This document shows, piece after piece, positions 10,346 through 22,312 of a DNA stretch of 64,000 bases (the first letter of the stretch is position 1; each line of letters begins with the position of its first letter). The position numbers were made by a program, and so were the translations under genes. The notes under the pieces were generated by a model. It was not told the DNA's origin. It worked only from the letters and a program-made list of their open reading frames with translations, and made no database searches. The DNA is taken from contig OX352765.1 of the NCBI GenBank assembly GCA_947095585.1, positions 22,970,254-23,034,253 on the forward strand. Reading direction: 5' to 3'. This stretch comes from Nephrocerus scutellatus. Its lineage: Eukaryota; Arthropoda; Insecta; Diptera; Pipunculidae.

Positions 10346-11552
10346 ATGCAACCTTTATTGACTTAAATAACAACAGTTTCGATGTTATTTTTTTATAATT
10401 AGCGCACGCTTCAAGGAATCACCCTTATAATGCATAGGCACAGTGTTGGCTTGGAAATATGGGAATACCAGAAGATAATAAAGTGTTGTGGTGGGAGAGT
10501 TTTATGTTCACACATCAACTCAACGGTACGAGTACATGTAAATACAGCAATAAACGGCAACTGTATATCACATGTACAGCATCGTGTTATACGTATTTGG
10601 AATCTAGATGATCAGTGCGATCAGAAAAATGCATGCGTTTGTTTTGGACGCTCTGGGATTCGAACCAGTAGACGATTGTTTAACGACTGCATTTATCGAC
10701 ACCGATAAAGCGTAACTGGTGGTAAGGTTAGTGGATCTGAAAAGACAGACATTTTTAGAGCCTCTTCGGTTGTTTCAAATGAATTTAGGTAGCGTCTTTT
10801 TGGTTCTGTGTATTGTGACAAAAATTCTATTAAATTTTTGTCGTATGGAAGCTACTATGTTCAATAATGTCAAGGGTCTAAATATGAAACACAACCTTCT
10901 CTATTTTTGACGAAAATTGGATAAGGATTCTTTCTGACTCTCTCAGGTTTTCTCTACCCATATGCTCCCATGGTAATATGTGTAAGATATATCCTAATCT
11001 TACATCCTAAACAAATTGTACCGACCTACAACAGCTATTTCAAACCAAAACAAAAATAGTTTAAAAGTTTTGAGTGCCATCGACCTACCTTGCCTATAAT
11101 TTATTTTTATTGTGAATCACCTTGTCAAACAATGGTTAAGCACTTCCCGAACAAAACCAATTAAGATGGAAGCTTTTTCTAATATAAACAACAACAAAAA
11201 ATCCATTTTCTAACTAGGTCGGTTTTACTTGCAACGATTGCCAACGATAATTACGACATTTCGTCGGCTAATTACCGCTATGTGTCTTATTTAAAAGCTC
11301 CTCATTTCACTTCTAAGACTACCACCAAATAAATCCCAACAATAAATATGAAAATAATTTCTTTATGTTGCTATCTTTCGACGCCAACTAATTGCTATGT
11401 ATGTAGGTAATGCAACAAACGACGCACATATCGCACAATAATTCATTTAATTTCAAAAATGTTAATCTATTAGAGGGAATTTCAGTTAAGAATATCAATG
11501 ATTGTTGTAAAATATAACTCGTATATACGAGTATGTATAATAAAAAAACAAC
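10346..11552. other. Spacer without recognised features
   Basis: Moderately AT-rich. Two short frames (10430-10708 and 10719-10910) show no recognisable domain. Nothing else is supported. Confidence 0.35.
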
Positions 11553-11990
11553 ACAAAAATTAAAATTTTTCGTTACATTCTCTAATCGAAGACATTACAC
11601 ATCTATACAAAAATTGAAGTAACTCGGGTTAATTTTTAAAAAATTTATATGGGAGCCCCTCGGCCATTGGACCCGATCACTTCCAAATTTTTACAAAAAA
11701 AGTTGTCATTGGAGATACACATGTGTATACAATTTTAAGAAAATTGGGTAAATTTTTAGAAAATTTGTATGGGAACACCCTGATCTCGGGGCCAGATCAC
11801 TTCCAAAAACCTTGGTTTTGAGGGATCCCCAGAAGAAATAAGAAATAAGAATAAGAAAGAACCAGTGGTCCTGAGGTTGTATAGAAGCCCCTCGGCAATG
11901 GGGCCTCCGATAACTTTAAATTTTTACAAAAAGTGTTGTCACCAGAGATAAAAATGTGTATAAAATTTGAAGAAAATCGGGTATGTTTTT
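11553..11990 (-). mobile_element. DINE-like element, minus orientation (copy F)
   Basis: The left edge carries the degenerate family terminus (AACAACACAAAAATTAAAAT, then CATTCTCTA). It is followed by two or three central units (GGGAGCCCCTCGGCCATTGG, CCCGATCACTTCCAAATTTT, ACACATGTGTATACAAT). A short transposase-derived fragment is inserted at about 11830-11880. Confidence 0.55.
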
Positions 11991-11994
11991 AAAA

Positions 11995-12735
11995 AAAATT
12001 GTTCCCTTGTCTTTTGTGGTTTCTAAGAGGTCTTGAGCGGTGTGTTAAGGGGGCCGTGAGAAGTTCTTAAGGGATCTTGATGTGGTTTTAACATGGTCTT
12101 TAGTGGGATCTTGACGGGGATTAAGGAGTGGAGTCTTGAAAGGGTCTTAAGAGGGGTTTAAGGAGTTTTTAAATGGTGTATTTTTGGGGTCCTTTGGTGG
12201 AATAGAGGGGGATGTTTGGGGATTTTTGGTGGTCTTGAGGACGATCTTGAGAGGGTTTTGAGAGTGTCTTGAGTGTGATCTTGAGTGGGTCTTAACATGG
12301 TAACATAAACATGAGGAGGTATGTTTGTGGAGTTGAGAATAATCTTGAGGTGGTCTTAAGGAGGAGCATGAGGTAGTCTTTGCGGTGGTTTGAGAGGGTC
12401 TTTAGTGGAGTCTTGATAGGGTCTTTAAGTTGAGGAAGGTCTCGAGCGTGTTTTGAGTTGGTCTTTTGTGGGAGTTTAATGGGGTTATTGAGGGGGGTCT
12501 TGGAGTGGTCTTTAAGTGGTTTTCAAGTGTCTTTTGAGGCGGTTTTGATAGGATGTTTGGTGTGGTCTTCATGGGGTTTGGAGAAGGTCTTTAGTAGGGT
12601 CTCAACGGGTCCTTAAGAGGGTCTTGAGGTAGTCTTGAGGTGATCTTGAGAGGAGTCTTAAGGGGTCTTGAAGGTTATTAAGAGGAGTCCTGACTGGTTT
12701 TGTGAGGCTCCTAAGGAGCTTTTATTTGTTTTTAG
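11995..12735 (-). repeat. Minisatellite, GGTCTTGAG type (reverse of the AAAAGACC family)
   Basis: About 740 bp of degenerate short units, GGTCTTGAG, GGTCTTAAG and GTCTTTAGTGG. The reverse complement has the CTCAAGACC/AAAAGACC character of the arrays at 31.8-32.7 and 62.6-63.2 kb. The strand is T/G-rich with almost no C outside the unit core. The conserved flanks seen at the other two loci are not visible here, so this copy is truncated or older. Confidence 0.6.
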
Positions 12736-14880
12736 CTCCTTTTTGACGCTAGCCTCAAATGCTTAGCGTGATACTTTGAATTTTTGTGATTTTTTTAAGA
12801 CAAAGATATTTCAAACTTTCATTAACAACCTTCCAGCAATTTTATTTTATTTTATCTATTCAGTCAGATCAGTTGACAAGAAAATCTTTATGGCATTCAT
12901 TAACATCATCGTCATACAGATGTGTTATTGTGTTTGCCTTTAATATCTTCCACACCTCAATCGAATAATAAGATTTCTCGATCTTAGTGCAATAGTCCAA
13001 TAGAGAGAGTGCAGCGTAAATGGAATAATTATCTTTTTTTGCTCTGCCATATGGCAACGGTCGATCAAACGTGTGTGCGCACCAATTTTCTGCTTTCTTC
13101 AGTCAAATCCAAATGGATGAAACAGCTAGCATGTTCGATACGCTTTGTTGAGCATACGATTTGCTTGGGTGGTGATAGTGATCGCGATCGCGGTCGCGCC
13201 TACATAGACAATTTGCTGAAGGTGCTAGCGCTAGAGAGAGAAATCACAGCCACTACAATCACTACTACACAGCATTGATCAATAGATTATTGTAGAGCAA
13301 AATTTTTGAAAACTTTAAATAAATTTCATGTGAAAAACCAAATGTTCACCACTAATACAAGATCTGTTAATATTATTATAATAATAATTGTCGATCGAGC
13401 ATGGTATCGCGCAGGTATTTTCGGTAAAAAAATGTATTACTCATTACCGTGGCCATTGTCACAATCCGTTGTCGTCTATTTGGATACGTCTAAAGTAAAA
13501 TCTCATCAATAGGTAGATTGCCGTGCGTCGACAAGATTGTTTTCTTCTTTACGGTAATTTTGGAGCGCATAATCTTTTAGTTGCACGCAGTAATCACAGC
13601 AGCAAAAACGGATTTTGTCGTCACTTACCTATTGTTATCGTTTTTGTGGTTATTAGTCGGTCGCGGATGTGTTTATTATCTACAACATAAAGTATTGTGA
13701 CTTGGCAGTAGTTCTACGATTTGTTTTTTGTTTTTTAACTTTTGTCGAAATTGTATTTCTAAAAATTTATTTATTTTATGTCTAAGTTCGTTCTTTTCAG
13801 TTGAAACTTATAGTGATTGAAAGTTTTAAAAAAGCATTAAGCAAAAAAAAAAAATACATATAATAAGAGCTCGAAAGCCTTTATGATAAAAAAAAGTTTA
13901 GGGTGAATTTTTTGAAGGACCAGTTAGAAGTAAATTTTATCAAAATTTCAGACCAAAAGGATAATCCCAATTCCGTTGGAGTAAGTTCACTGAGTTGAGT
14001 TGAATTGAGTGATGAGTGTGCAACTTTTGATTTTAAAATGCCACAAAAGTATTATACATAAAGAAATTTACTTGTTTTTGTGTGGTGATGATTTTTGAAA
14101 TTCGCTTGAATATTATTTTATTTTGTTATTGAACTTTATCCTTACAAATTGTTGATTCTTTGTGTGGGAATTTTTTTAAATTTAGGTATACGTAGAACGA
14201 TATTTTCAAACGATTAGCAACAATGCTGGTTCTCGTTGGTTGGTTTCGTTGGTAGTTGCAAGATTATTTGTTAAACTGGTCTCAGTTGGGGGCTGGTATA
14301 ATGGTTATTTCTTTGTGTGATTGCATGGGGTAATACCGACAACGTTTATTGTTGTTCTAAGTTCCGATGATTATTGATTTGCTAAATTGATTATAGTTTG
14401 TCATGTAAACACATTATATAACCATATATACCTTTATAAATATACCTACTATGGATGATACACAGGGTCTTATGCTTTAACTGAAATGTTTTAAAGGTGT
14501 GGTGTCTGTGAATGTTTTGAGCAACAAAATTGTTTTACATAAACGATTTATTTCTCCTTCCCTTAAAGTGTATCAACGTTTTTGAGCTCTTCCGACCACT
14601 GTGTCATTGTATCATCTGATTTGTCGAAGTACACAGTTAAGAAGAAAACTGCTTAAACAATAGTAAAGAGTACTAAAAACTTACCACTTAATGTTAATAG
14701 TAGTATTGATGCCATTTCTGATACAATCAGAAATATCATATTCACGACGGTATAAGACAATTTATCCATTCCGGGACTAAGTGTAACAAAATGAAAATGG
14801 TTGACATGATTTAAGCTGCAAAAAGGCTTCTAGAAACTTCGCAGCTAGCTCCACGCTTTCAGATTGCGCTCAAACTTTGA
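12736..14880. other. Single-copy-looking stretch
   Basis: No protein family recognised. A 90-codon plus frame (13009-13278) includes GC-rich sequence (GATCGCGATCGCGGTCGCGC at about 13178-13197) and could be untranslated leader of a nearby promoter, but no donor or start supports a coding exon. No repeat matches elsewhere in the window were noticed. Confidence 0.3.
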
Positions 14881-15019
14881 ATGGCACTTGTACCGAAGAA
14901 ACTAAAACTCACGAAAGTCGGAATTTGCGTCAAAAATAAGCTTCATTTGAACGACCACATATTATTCATCGCTAAATATGCTGTGAAATGTTTAGGTTTC
15001 TTAAAACGGTGCAAGAAGT

Positions 15020-15937
15020 GGCGCAGGGACATAAGTCCCAAAAGAAAAAAATGGAGGTGTGAGCACAACACGACTTTCTTTTACGGACGGGACCGGAATC
15101 TACAGTAAATGTATATTAATTTTTTTTTAATTTTTATTTTTTTTTGTTTTTTGTTTAAATTTATATTGCACTTAACACTTTAAAAGATTTCTCCTAAGTG
15201 CTATACTTTTTGTGTTATTTGCAAAAACTCGAAAAACTGTCTAAGTAAACTGTCAGATTTCCGTCAAAATCATCTGGCCCCACACAATTTATGTAAAAAG
15301 CTTAAATATTCATCCCGATAAGTTCAGCCGTTTGGGCTGTAGAGTGGACACGGACAGAGAATTTTTTATTTTCGCTTTTTCTGACTCAGGAGATACGGAA
15401 ATGGGTAAATCTGCAAAAATCCCGAGTTCTCCTAAGTGCTATACTTTTTGTGTTATTTGCAAAAACTCGAAAAACTGTCTAAGTAAACTGTCAGATTTCC
15501 GTCAAAATCATCTGGCCCCACACAATTTATGTAAAAAGCTTAAATATTCATCCCGATAAGTTCAGCCGTTTGGGCTGTAGAGTGGACACGGACAGAGAAT
15601 TTTTTATTTTCGCTTTTTCTGACTCAGGAGATACGGAAATGGGTAAATCTGCAAAAATCCCGAGTTCGAAAATGTTCATGATTACTATACTTTCTTTTGC
15701 TTATGTCCCACTTAATTGGGACATAGGTCCCAAATCGAATTAGGGACTAATGTCCCGATGGGGTGGGACATATGTCCCTGCGTCTTTTAAATGGCACCAT
15801 TTTATGTATGTAATGAAAGTCCACAGATTTTTTTTTAATTATTGTCTCTCCGAACTTCCCATCTTCGGCAAATATTTTTTTTGACATGTCCCGACCGGTT
15901 GGGACATAAGTCGAATTAGGGACTTATGTCCTGCGCA
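15020..15937. mobile_element. Non-autonomous DNA transposon, 918 bp, 9-bp target duplication
   Basis: Flanked by GCAAGAAGT at 15011-15019 and 15938-15946. The ends are inverted: GCGCAGGGACATAAGTCCC on the left and, reverse-complemented, GCGCAGGACATAAGTCCC on the right. The related retrotransposon copy at 51.44 kb (GTGCAAGATGTACTTAAC) provides an empty site. GGGACATAAGTCCC-like palindromes recur inside (about 15703-15782 and 15886-15933). There is no transposase. A 9-bp duplication is typical of Mutator- or Merlin-like superfamilies, but I cannot assign one. Confidence 0.75.
15189..15664. repeat. Perfect 238-bp tandem duplication
   Basis: 15189-15426 and 15427-15664 are base-for-base identical by direct reading. 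They lie inside the 918-bp element. This indicates a very recent duplication or an assembly duplication. Confidence 0.9.
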
Positions 15938-16559
15938 GCAAGAAGTACTTTACTACCTCAGATCTCTGACTATTGTTTACAAGGCGTATATTCGCTCTAA
16001 ACTTGAATACAACTGTATTGTCTGGTCAGATGCTCCCAAACCATATTGCATCTATTAGACAGAATGCAGCAAACAATCGACTGGGTTTAACATCATACGA
16101 ATGCTTACTACTTTTTGTCACTGTTTTATCGCTTTTATCACAAGCTGTTTTCAAAATAAATATGCATCTATCCTATCCGAAATACTTTGCATCAACTCGA
16201 GCTCACGGGACTACCAGCTACCATTACTCGCACAATAATTATGTTAAGTGAATTGCCGAATTCTGTGTTTCCGCATCTGTATGATCTGCAGGCGTCTAAA
16301 GCATGTGTATAGATGTCTCAACTTTTCCTCTCTTTACGGGTCGTGTGTCGTGCTTTTAGATGCTTGTTTTCGAAGGTTATTTCCACCTAAAGCACCTTTT
16401 TTTATATTTCAGCTTATTGCCAAGGGAAAACTCCCTGAATGACTTGCGCCATAGCAATAAGGTGGGCTAAGAAGCTCTTTATTAAAATTAAAAAAATTAA
16501 AAAATTAAAAATTTGTTTTTGTAATAAATCAAATAATATAATGAGCAACACCGACTACA

Positions 16560-17200
16560 GAGCCTATCTGAACCCGTGAACTCGCGCCTTTTCTTGTAAG
16601 GAATAACATTCCAACATAATTAGTTCACTAGAGCTACAGATCTTGTGATCCAAAACCAGTTTGCTTTATCCTTTTATGGAACAGTGGACGTTGTGTCGAA
16701 ACATCTGCGGCCCATTACTACCATTCAGAAACATGACCTCCGCACTCCCCGTGCTCGACCATTCCATTCGACGTAGTCAAGTGCTCGCTTGACTGCACTT
16801 ACATAACCGACGAGAACACCAATCAACCGACCGACGAACCTAGTTAAGTATCATTAATTTATTCCTTTTTTTTACGTGTATATTAGTATAGTAAGATTTA
16901 TATTAAGTTTTGGTATAAATAGAACTTAAACCCTAGACTCTTGTCCCTATAATAAATATAAAGTAATTTCTCTGTTTCAAATATCTACTAGTTGTTAACT
17001 CAGGGTCACCCGGGACCCGCCGACCGACACCACCAAAACACCGTTTAGACCCATCAAAAGCTAAAATAACAGGAGTTGTGTGGCTACCCCTCTCAACCTT
17101 GTGACCAACCAAAGTGATGACCGCTCCTCAGTGAAACCACCGCTTATCATTGAGCCCCACCGCTACCTACCAGCCACCCAAAATTGTAGCCTATAACCTC
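16560..17200 (+). mobile_element. LTR-like sequence, probable LTR and adjacent leader
   Basis: GC-richer than its surroundings. It has a promoter-like TATAAATAG at about 16914, a poly(A) signal AATAAATATAAAG at about 16953 and, after TAGTTGTTAACTCAG, a primer-site-like GC-rich stretch (GGGTCACCCGGGACC). No gag or pol follows. An LTR remnant is plausible, but no second copy was found to prove it. Confidence 0.3.
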
Positions 17201-17214
17201 CGGACACTGTATAT

Positions 17215-17440
17215 AAAAAACGTGTTCGAATCGTGAGTTATGGTCGCGAGTTAATACATAAATCCCATCGAAAACGGAATTTTTTCTGTTTTCCCGAATT
17301 TTCCAGGTTCTTATTATCATCCTCGGACTATTACGAACGTTTAAAAAAAATTAGCCAAATCGGTAAAACCGTTAAGCCGTGAAAAGGTAACAGACAGACA
17401 GACAGACTATGAACGATTCTTTCTCTCCACCAATCCCGAT
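17215..17440 (+). repeat. Dispersed repeat ending in (ACAG)n
   Basis: Shares TCGTGAG(T/A)TATGGTCGCGAG, AAATCCCAT and CTCGGACTATTACGAAC with 41754-41905. It ends in AGACAGACAGACAGAC. Both are likely 3' or internal parts of the same transposon family. Confidence 0.55.
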
Positions 17441-17639
17441 TTTAAACCGTAGTCATGGTTGAATAACAAAAAGAATTTTCTAAACAGATATCATTCCTCT
17501 TTTTTTCATGTCCTTCCAACTAGGCACCCAATCGTATTCATACCTAATTTCTGGAATGACAATTCCTTTATACAAACCAGTTTGTGTATGTTATGATTGT
17601 TTCTAAATGGGCATAACGTAAGGATGTTATCTTGCGAGT

Positions 17640-17765
17640 TAGATGCTTGAAGCACGAGGAAGTACCCGAGTGCGGCAATCTAACGAGCACGATAAGCATT
17701 TTCCAGAGAGTAATGTACGCTATTTTTCACACGACCAAAACAATTTCTCTGGTAAAAGGCTTGTG
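17640..17765 (+). repeat. Repeat block shared with 50.3-50.5 kb
   Basis: GCAATCTAACGAGCACGAT (17675-17693) and GTACGCTATTTTTCAC (17715-17730) recur, in the same order and spacing, as reverse complements at 50399-50417 and 50362-50377. The nature is unknown. Confidence 0.6.
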
Positions 17766-17782
17766 CGTAATGCAAAACTACT

Positions 17783-19250
17783 ATGGGAACGGGTAAATGT
17801 TCCCACGTCAGTCCAAAAGACCTCAGAATCATTAGCCTTTCGTCATTCCTTTTAAAAACATTAGAAAGACTGATCGAAATCCACCTTCTTACTAGTATTG
17901 ACAAAAGACTTCTGTCAGTCGATCAACACGCGTATTGCAAGGGCAAATCTGTAGAAACAGCTCTGCATACGCTAGTACGTTCCATTGAAAACTCCCTTCA
18001 TCACAAGGAAAACTCAATGATGGTTTTCTTGGACATAGAAGGCACTATTAACAACGTCAAAACATCTGCGATCACGGATGCGCTGTCGTCTTTGGGGATG
18101 AACGACTCACTGGGTGAACTGATTGATCTTCTACTCACAAGTAGGATCATAAATTCAAGACTTGGTTTGTCGTCTGCCAAAAGATTTGTCAGCAAAGGCA
18201 CCCCGCAAGGAGGTGTCCTGTCCCAACTTCTTTGGAACCTGGCAGTGAATGAGCTGCTGGTTCGCCTGAGGGGGTGGGCTGCGGAGTTATCGCCTATGCG
18301 GACGACGTTACCATAGCCGTCTCAGGAAAGCACCCACACAACTTGAAAGAACTTCTGCAGAATACTCTAAATAAGCTAATAAGCTGGGCAGATCATTGTG
18401 GTCTAGGGGTAAACCCCCCAAAAACCGAACTTGTCGAGGAAGTACAAAATCCCACTCGTCACAACCCTTCGTCAATCAAGGGCACAAGCTTGACTTTCTC
18501 CGATAATGCCAAATATCTTGGTCTAATTCTGGATAGGAAGCTGAGCTGGAAACCCAACATACAAGAAAGAGTCCGTAAAGCCACAGTGGCACTCTTCTCA
18601 AGCAAAAAAGCCATAGGAAGTAAATGTGGTCTTCAACCGCATATCTCACTCATTGGCTGTACACAGCAGTAGTCAGACCTATTCTGCTATACGGTGTGGC
18701 TGTTTGGTGGACTGCATTAAATAAAGCGATCAATCGCGACAAACTAAGATCATTGTAGTGTTTTCAAAGCGGAAATCATGGCTATTAAGGAAGCCTTGTC
18801 CTGGCTGAAAAGTAATGTCATATCTGTTAGGGATATCCACATTTTCCCGGATAGTCAGGCTGCGCCAAAGGCCATGGAATCAGTCTTCACAAATTCCATT
18901 CTGGCCCGGAATTGCCGATCGTCTCTTGAGAAGGTGGCGGAGCAATTCAACATTCACCTGTGCTGGGTGCCGGGGCATAGAGACATTCCTGAAAATTGTA
19001 TGGCTGATGAACTCACCAAACATGGAACTACACTACTCCTATTGCCTGAATATGGTTCACTAGGCATACCGATCGCTACGTGCAAACTCATGTTTAAACG
19101 GGATGGTATAATAAAAACTAATTTTAGATGGTCAAACGGTACAACTTGCATAGCAACGAAGCAGATCTGGCCCAAGCTAGATCCGAAACGCTCCAAGTGG
19201 TTGATCTCTCAAAACAGACTGCACATTAGTGCCATTATAGGTGTCATAAC
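17783..19250 (+). mobile_element. Non-LTR retrotransposon ORF2 relic with RT and RNase H
   Basis: The RT domain starts at about 17820 (LRIISLSSFLLKTLERLIEI) and runs through VFLDIEGTINNV (the first catalytic Asp motif) to GTPQGGVLSQLLWNL. A frameshift at about 18275 is followed by YADDVTIAVSG, the catalytic YxDD, then AKYLGLILDRKLSWK. After a deletion near 18755 the RNase H domain reads FKAEIMAIKEALSWL, FPDSQAA and LCWVPGHRDIPENCMADELT. It stops abruptly at about 19248 without a 3' untranslated region. It belongs to the I/LOA-type group by its RNase H. The Phe-to-Ile change in DIEG(A)F and the breaks show it is inactive. Confidence 0.8.
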
Positions 19251-19318
19251 TTTTGAAAATTGGGATTTCGAATTTGTGCTTTCTTTTTTGTTTGAGATTT
19301 TGATATTGTGATTTTATT

Positions 19319-19697
19319 CTTAAATTCTCTATGTGGACTTCGCGTCGGTTTGTGTCTGTCTGTTGGTTGCTGATGGAATCTTGTTATAAAGTTTTAACCC
19401 ACTTTATTCGAGCTTTGCACACATGTGTGACAACAATTTCTATTCAAATTTGGAAGTGATCGCGCCACTGAGGGCGATGAGCTCCCATATTATTTATTTT
19501 TTAAATTAACACGATTTTCTTCAAATTTGGGACACATTTGTATCTCCAATGATTTCTGTAAAAATTTGGAAGTGATCGGGCCACAAGGCCGGTATAAAAT
19601 TTTCCAAAATTAACGCGATTTTATTTAAACTTTGCACTCACTTTGTATCTCTCCAGTTAGAGAATTTACATGAAATTTTTATGAGTTGTTTTCTTTT
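19319..19697 (+). mobile_element. DINE-like element (copy A)
   Basis: Bounded by perfect 11-bp subterminal inverted repeats TAAATTCTCTA (19321-19331) and TAGAGAATTTA (19658-19668), followed by the conserved terminus ATTTTTATGAGTTGTTTT. The interior has the family block ACTTCGCGT...GGAATCTTG...AACCCACTT and two to three degenerate units of about 105 bp containing AAATTTGGAAGTGATCG. Confidence 0.7.
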
Positions 19698-20450
19698 TTC
19701 GAATTTGTATAAATGGGATTTTCTGGATCTCGTTACGATTTCATAAAAAAGCATGTAAATTTAAAAAAGTTAATTAATAAATATTGTTAGTGTATTGCAA
19801 ATTGTCTCGCAACTCAAGAGTTTGGAACCCCTGTGCAATGACTGTACTAAAGATCAGATCCGTTTGGATGTACCTATGAACACGTTACACACGTACGCAC
19901 TTGGTGGTGTCGGAGATTTGCCTTCCCATGACTTCTGTTATTTATTAGAATATAGCAGTAACGGTACATTTATATGCCAGCCGATGTGTCGCAAGTACGA
20001 TTTTATATTTTTAGCAGCTCGACTAGATGCAGATCGCTGATCGAGCGAGTGTGTGCTATTTGTTCGTATTTTTGAAAAATAATTATTCTATTTGCCAAAA
20101 ATTTCGCTATACCTTGCCTTCTTCCTTTGGGCTTACGGACCTCTACCACCTGGGCGGTACTGTTGTATTTGCATGTATGCGAAACGAACGGAGAAATCAT
20201 TTTGTTATAATGATGATGACAACGATGTTGGCGGTAACACAGTAGTCAGCAGACTTTTGCGCTCTAATGCCGACGCGACGGCATATTTAATTATTGCCTT
20301 CGATCGGTGCGTTTCTTGACTTTTCCTAGCAATCCAAACCCAACAATAAGATAGCGCTGAGCTGACATTGTTGTGATTTTTTTGAATAATTGTATGAATA
20401 GTGTATATTTGATGAACACTACAATGACCGGGCCTCAGCGCGATTACAAC
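19698..20450. other. Stretch upstream of the first alternative exon
   Basis: No coding homology recognised. The base composition rises in GC toward 20450, in keeping with a promoter-proximal region, but no core motif is convincing. Confidence 0.3.
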
Positions 20451-21057
20451 AATTTGTCGCCGGCGGCCTCGGTGTACCGGTAGTACACGACCAGTGCTAA
20501 AAGCGGCCGGAGTAAGCTATTCAATTCTATTACAAGTGCTTAGGGAAATAGTCGACGATTTCACTTCAACATTATCATTGGTTACTGAGTATTATTGTTA
20601 TTGTTTTTATTTCGCTCGCTGGCGATCGTATATTCCATCTATTCGGTTAGAGATCGTTTTGTTTATTTATTTTGAATTTCGATAGATTGCGGTGATTAGA
20701 AAAATTTGGAAAAATCGATTTGCGTTCCAAGTGCGCGGTGAGTTATGTGAATATTTTCAAGAATTTAAAATAATATTTTGAGACTCCCAGCACAAAGAAT
20801 CGACATTTTGAGAAACTTATTATATGGAAATAATTTATTCGCTTACATTTTAGTGGTTTTATTTATAATTTTTAATATAGAGTTAGTTATTGTGAGGAAC
20901 AATAATTTGCAGTGTGTGTGATTCAATTATAAATAATAATAAAAAAAGAACTAGAGACACCAAAGTGCAAGTGTTATAGATATATTGCTTGCTCTATATT
21001 TTGTCAACTCATAACAAGCAACGCTTTATAATATCTTACCGATTTCAACCAACTTGA
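20451..21057 (+). promoter_or_regulatory. Probable 5' leader of alternative first exon 1
   Basis: This region lies directly upstream of a start codon with a strong splice donor. It contains GC-richer sequence (GCCGGCGGCCTCGGTG at about 20458) in an otherwise AT-rich locus. The transcription start cannot be placed from sequence alone. Confidence 0.25.
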
Positions 21058-21093
21058 ATGAGCCCGATGAGTGGATTTCGCCATCAACTTAAG
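21058..21093 (+). CDS. Alternative first coding exon 1 of a large gene
   Basis: ATG followed by 12 codons (MSPMSGFRHQLK) running into a near-consensus donor CTTAAG|GTAAGT, phase 0. The next phase-0 exon with a good acceptor is at 30049, about 9 kb away. The gene is not recognised. The intron between contains transposon remnants and a 1.7-kb minisatellite. Support rests on start codon, donor quality and phase match; transcript evidence is needed to confirm it. Confidence 0.45.
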
Positions 21094-21642
21094 GTAAGTT
21101 TACAAATAAAACATTTATTATGCACTAATCTATTGCGATTGCATAGTGTTGCTTATTACTGAAATTTACGCTCTGTACAAATTTGAAGAGATTTTTGAAC
21201 ATTTGCTAAGATCCAAGATATTCCTTAAGTGTATACAATTCAAAGTTCTCTTGTTGATAACGAAAAGGCTTATAGCGAAATATTTTTTGATATCTTATAC
21301 ATATTAACTTTCTCTTAAATAGCTACAATGGGGTAAAAACTTTTACTATATGCTCTCCTTAACCATGTTCCAATTTTGTGGCGATTTGAAAAAGCCACCC
21401 TTAGTGGCAATGTTTAATTTGTCACTTTAGTGGTTATATCGAAATACCGAGGCTTAATGTTTACATTATGAGCCATATCATTATACGTTGACCTTCAGTT
21501 GGGAGCGCGGAAAATTGGAATTACATCCCTCTTTAAACTCGTCTTAACGAATAGAAAAAATGTGAGGATCGTGTTTCCTACTACTATGAACACGCGCGGC
21601 CGGTTTTGATAGTGTCTCTCTGAGGGGTGACGTTTAGCACGT
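21094..21642 (+). other. Start of the large first intron
   Basis: AT-rich intronic sequence with no repeat or coding homology that I can support. Confidence 0.35.
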
Positions 21643-22055
21643 ATGCATTCTCTATATTAACTTCGCGTGCCCGTGGCTGTCGGACTGGTTGGCTGTCTGG
21701 CTGGTAAGATCTTGTAATCTATTTTTAACCCACTTCTAGATTTTATTGAAATTTTGCACACATGTATAATTCCGGTAACAATACTTTCTATTAAAATTTG
21801 GGGCACCTAGGCCCTCGGAGTCGGGGGGCTCCTATACAAATTTTTTACAAAATTTACCCGATTTTCTTAAAATTATATACGCATGTGTATCTCCGATGGA
21901 CAAAACTTTTTGTAAAAATTTGGTAGTGATCGGGCCTCGGTGTTGGGGGACTCCCTAACAAAAATTTAAAAAAATTTATCCGATGTGTTTCAAACTGCAC
22001 ATTGTGTATCCCCGATTAGAGAATTTACACGAAAAATTTTATGGGTTGTTTTATT
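21643..22055 (+). mobile_element. DINE-like element (copy B)
   Basis: Begins CATTCTCTATATTAACTTCG and ends at TAGAGAATTTA (22017-22027) plus TTTTATGGGTTGTTTT. It has three central units with the ACATGTGTAT...CTCCGATGGACAAAAC core. The left 11-bp subterminal repeat is damaged; the right one is intact. Confidence 0.7.
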
Positions 22056-22312
22056 ATTATTTGAAAAACCTTCGATGTTTTCCAACAACTCGGGAAGTAG
22101 TGATTACTGAACAAGTTATTAAAAACCACACAGCAATTTCGTATGATAATGACCGGAAGGTGTTTTAACGCGATATTGGGAATGTTGTTACTTAACCTCT
22201 CGAGGTCTTGTTTTTTAGTTCGTAGGTTCAGTGTTACTGTCGATAAGTAGTTGTTTGTTAGGTCTTGCGGTGGTTCGTCCGAGTAATTGTGCAGATTACG
22301 AAATCCGTGCAA
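22056..22312 (-). pseudogene. Jockey-type reverse-transcriptase fragment
   Basis: The minus strand reads LSNNIPNIALKHLPVIIIRN, then CCVVFNNLFSNHYFPSCWK and TSKVFQIIIK, matching the start of Jockey-type RT fingers (...IFN..L...YFP..WK.AK...I.K). It is truncated exactly at the end of the DINE-like copy B. Confidence 0.55.

Larger units (their letters stand above)
14881..16480 (+). mobile_element. Non-LTR retrotransposon 3' part (CR1/Jockey-like), interrupted
   Basis: Encodes the RT thumb and C-terminus in pieces: VGICVKNKLHLNDHI, AKYAVKCLGFLKRCKK, then after an insertion AYIRSKLEYNCIVWSDAP and, in shifted frames, SELPNSVFPHLYDLQ. The same order occurs in the copies at 51.3-51.9 and 31.0-31.2 kb. 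Many stops are present. The insertion is the 918-bp element at 15020-15937. Confidence 0.65.

Noticed and set aside
13009..13278. 90-codon frame as a gene
   Set aside because: No recognisable domain, no splice or promoter context; GC-rich run alone is not enough.
17643..17904. Overlapping frames on both strands before the RT relic
   Set aside because: They overlap the shared repeat block and the start of the RT frame and show no independent homology.
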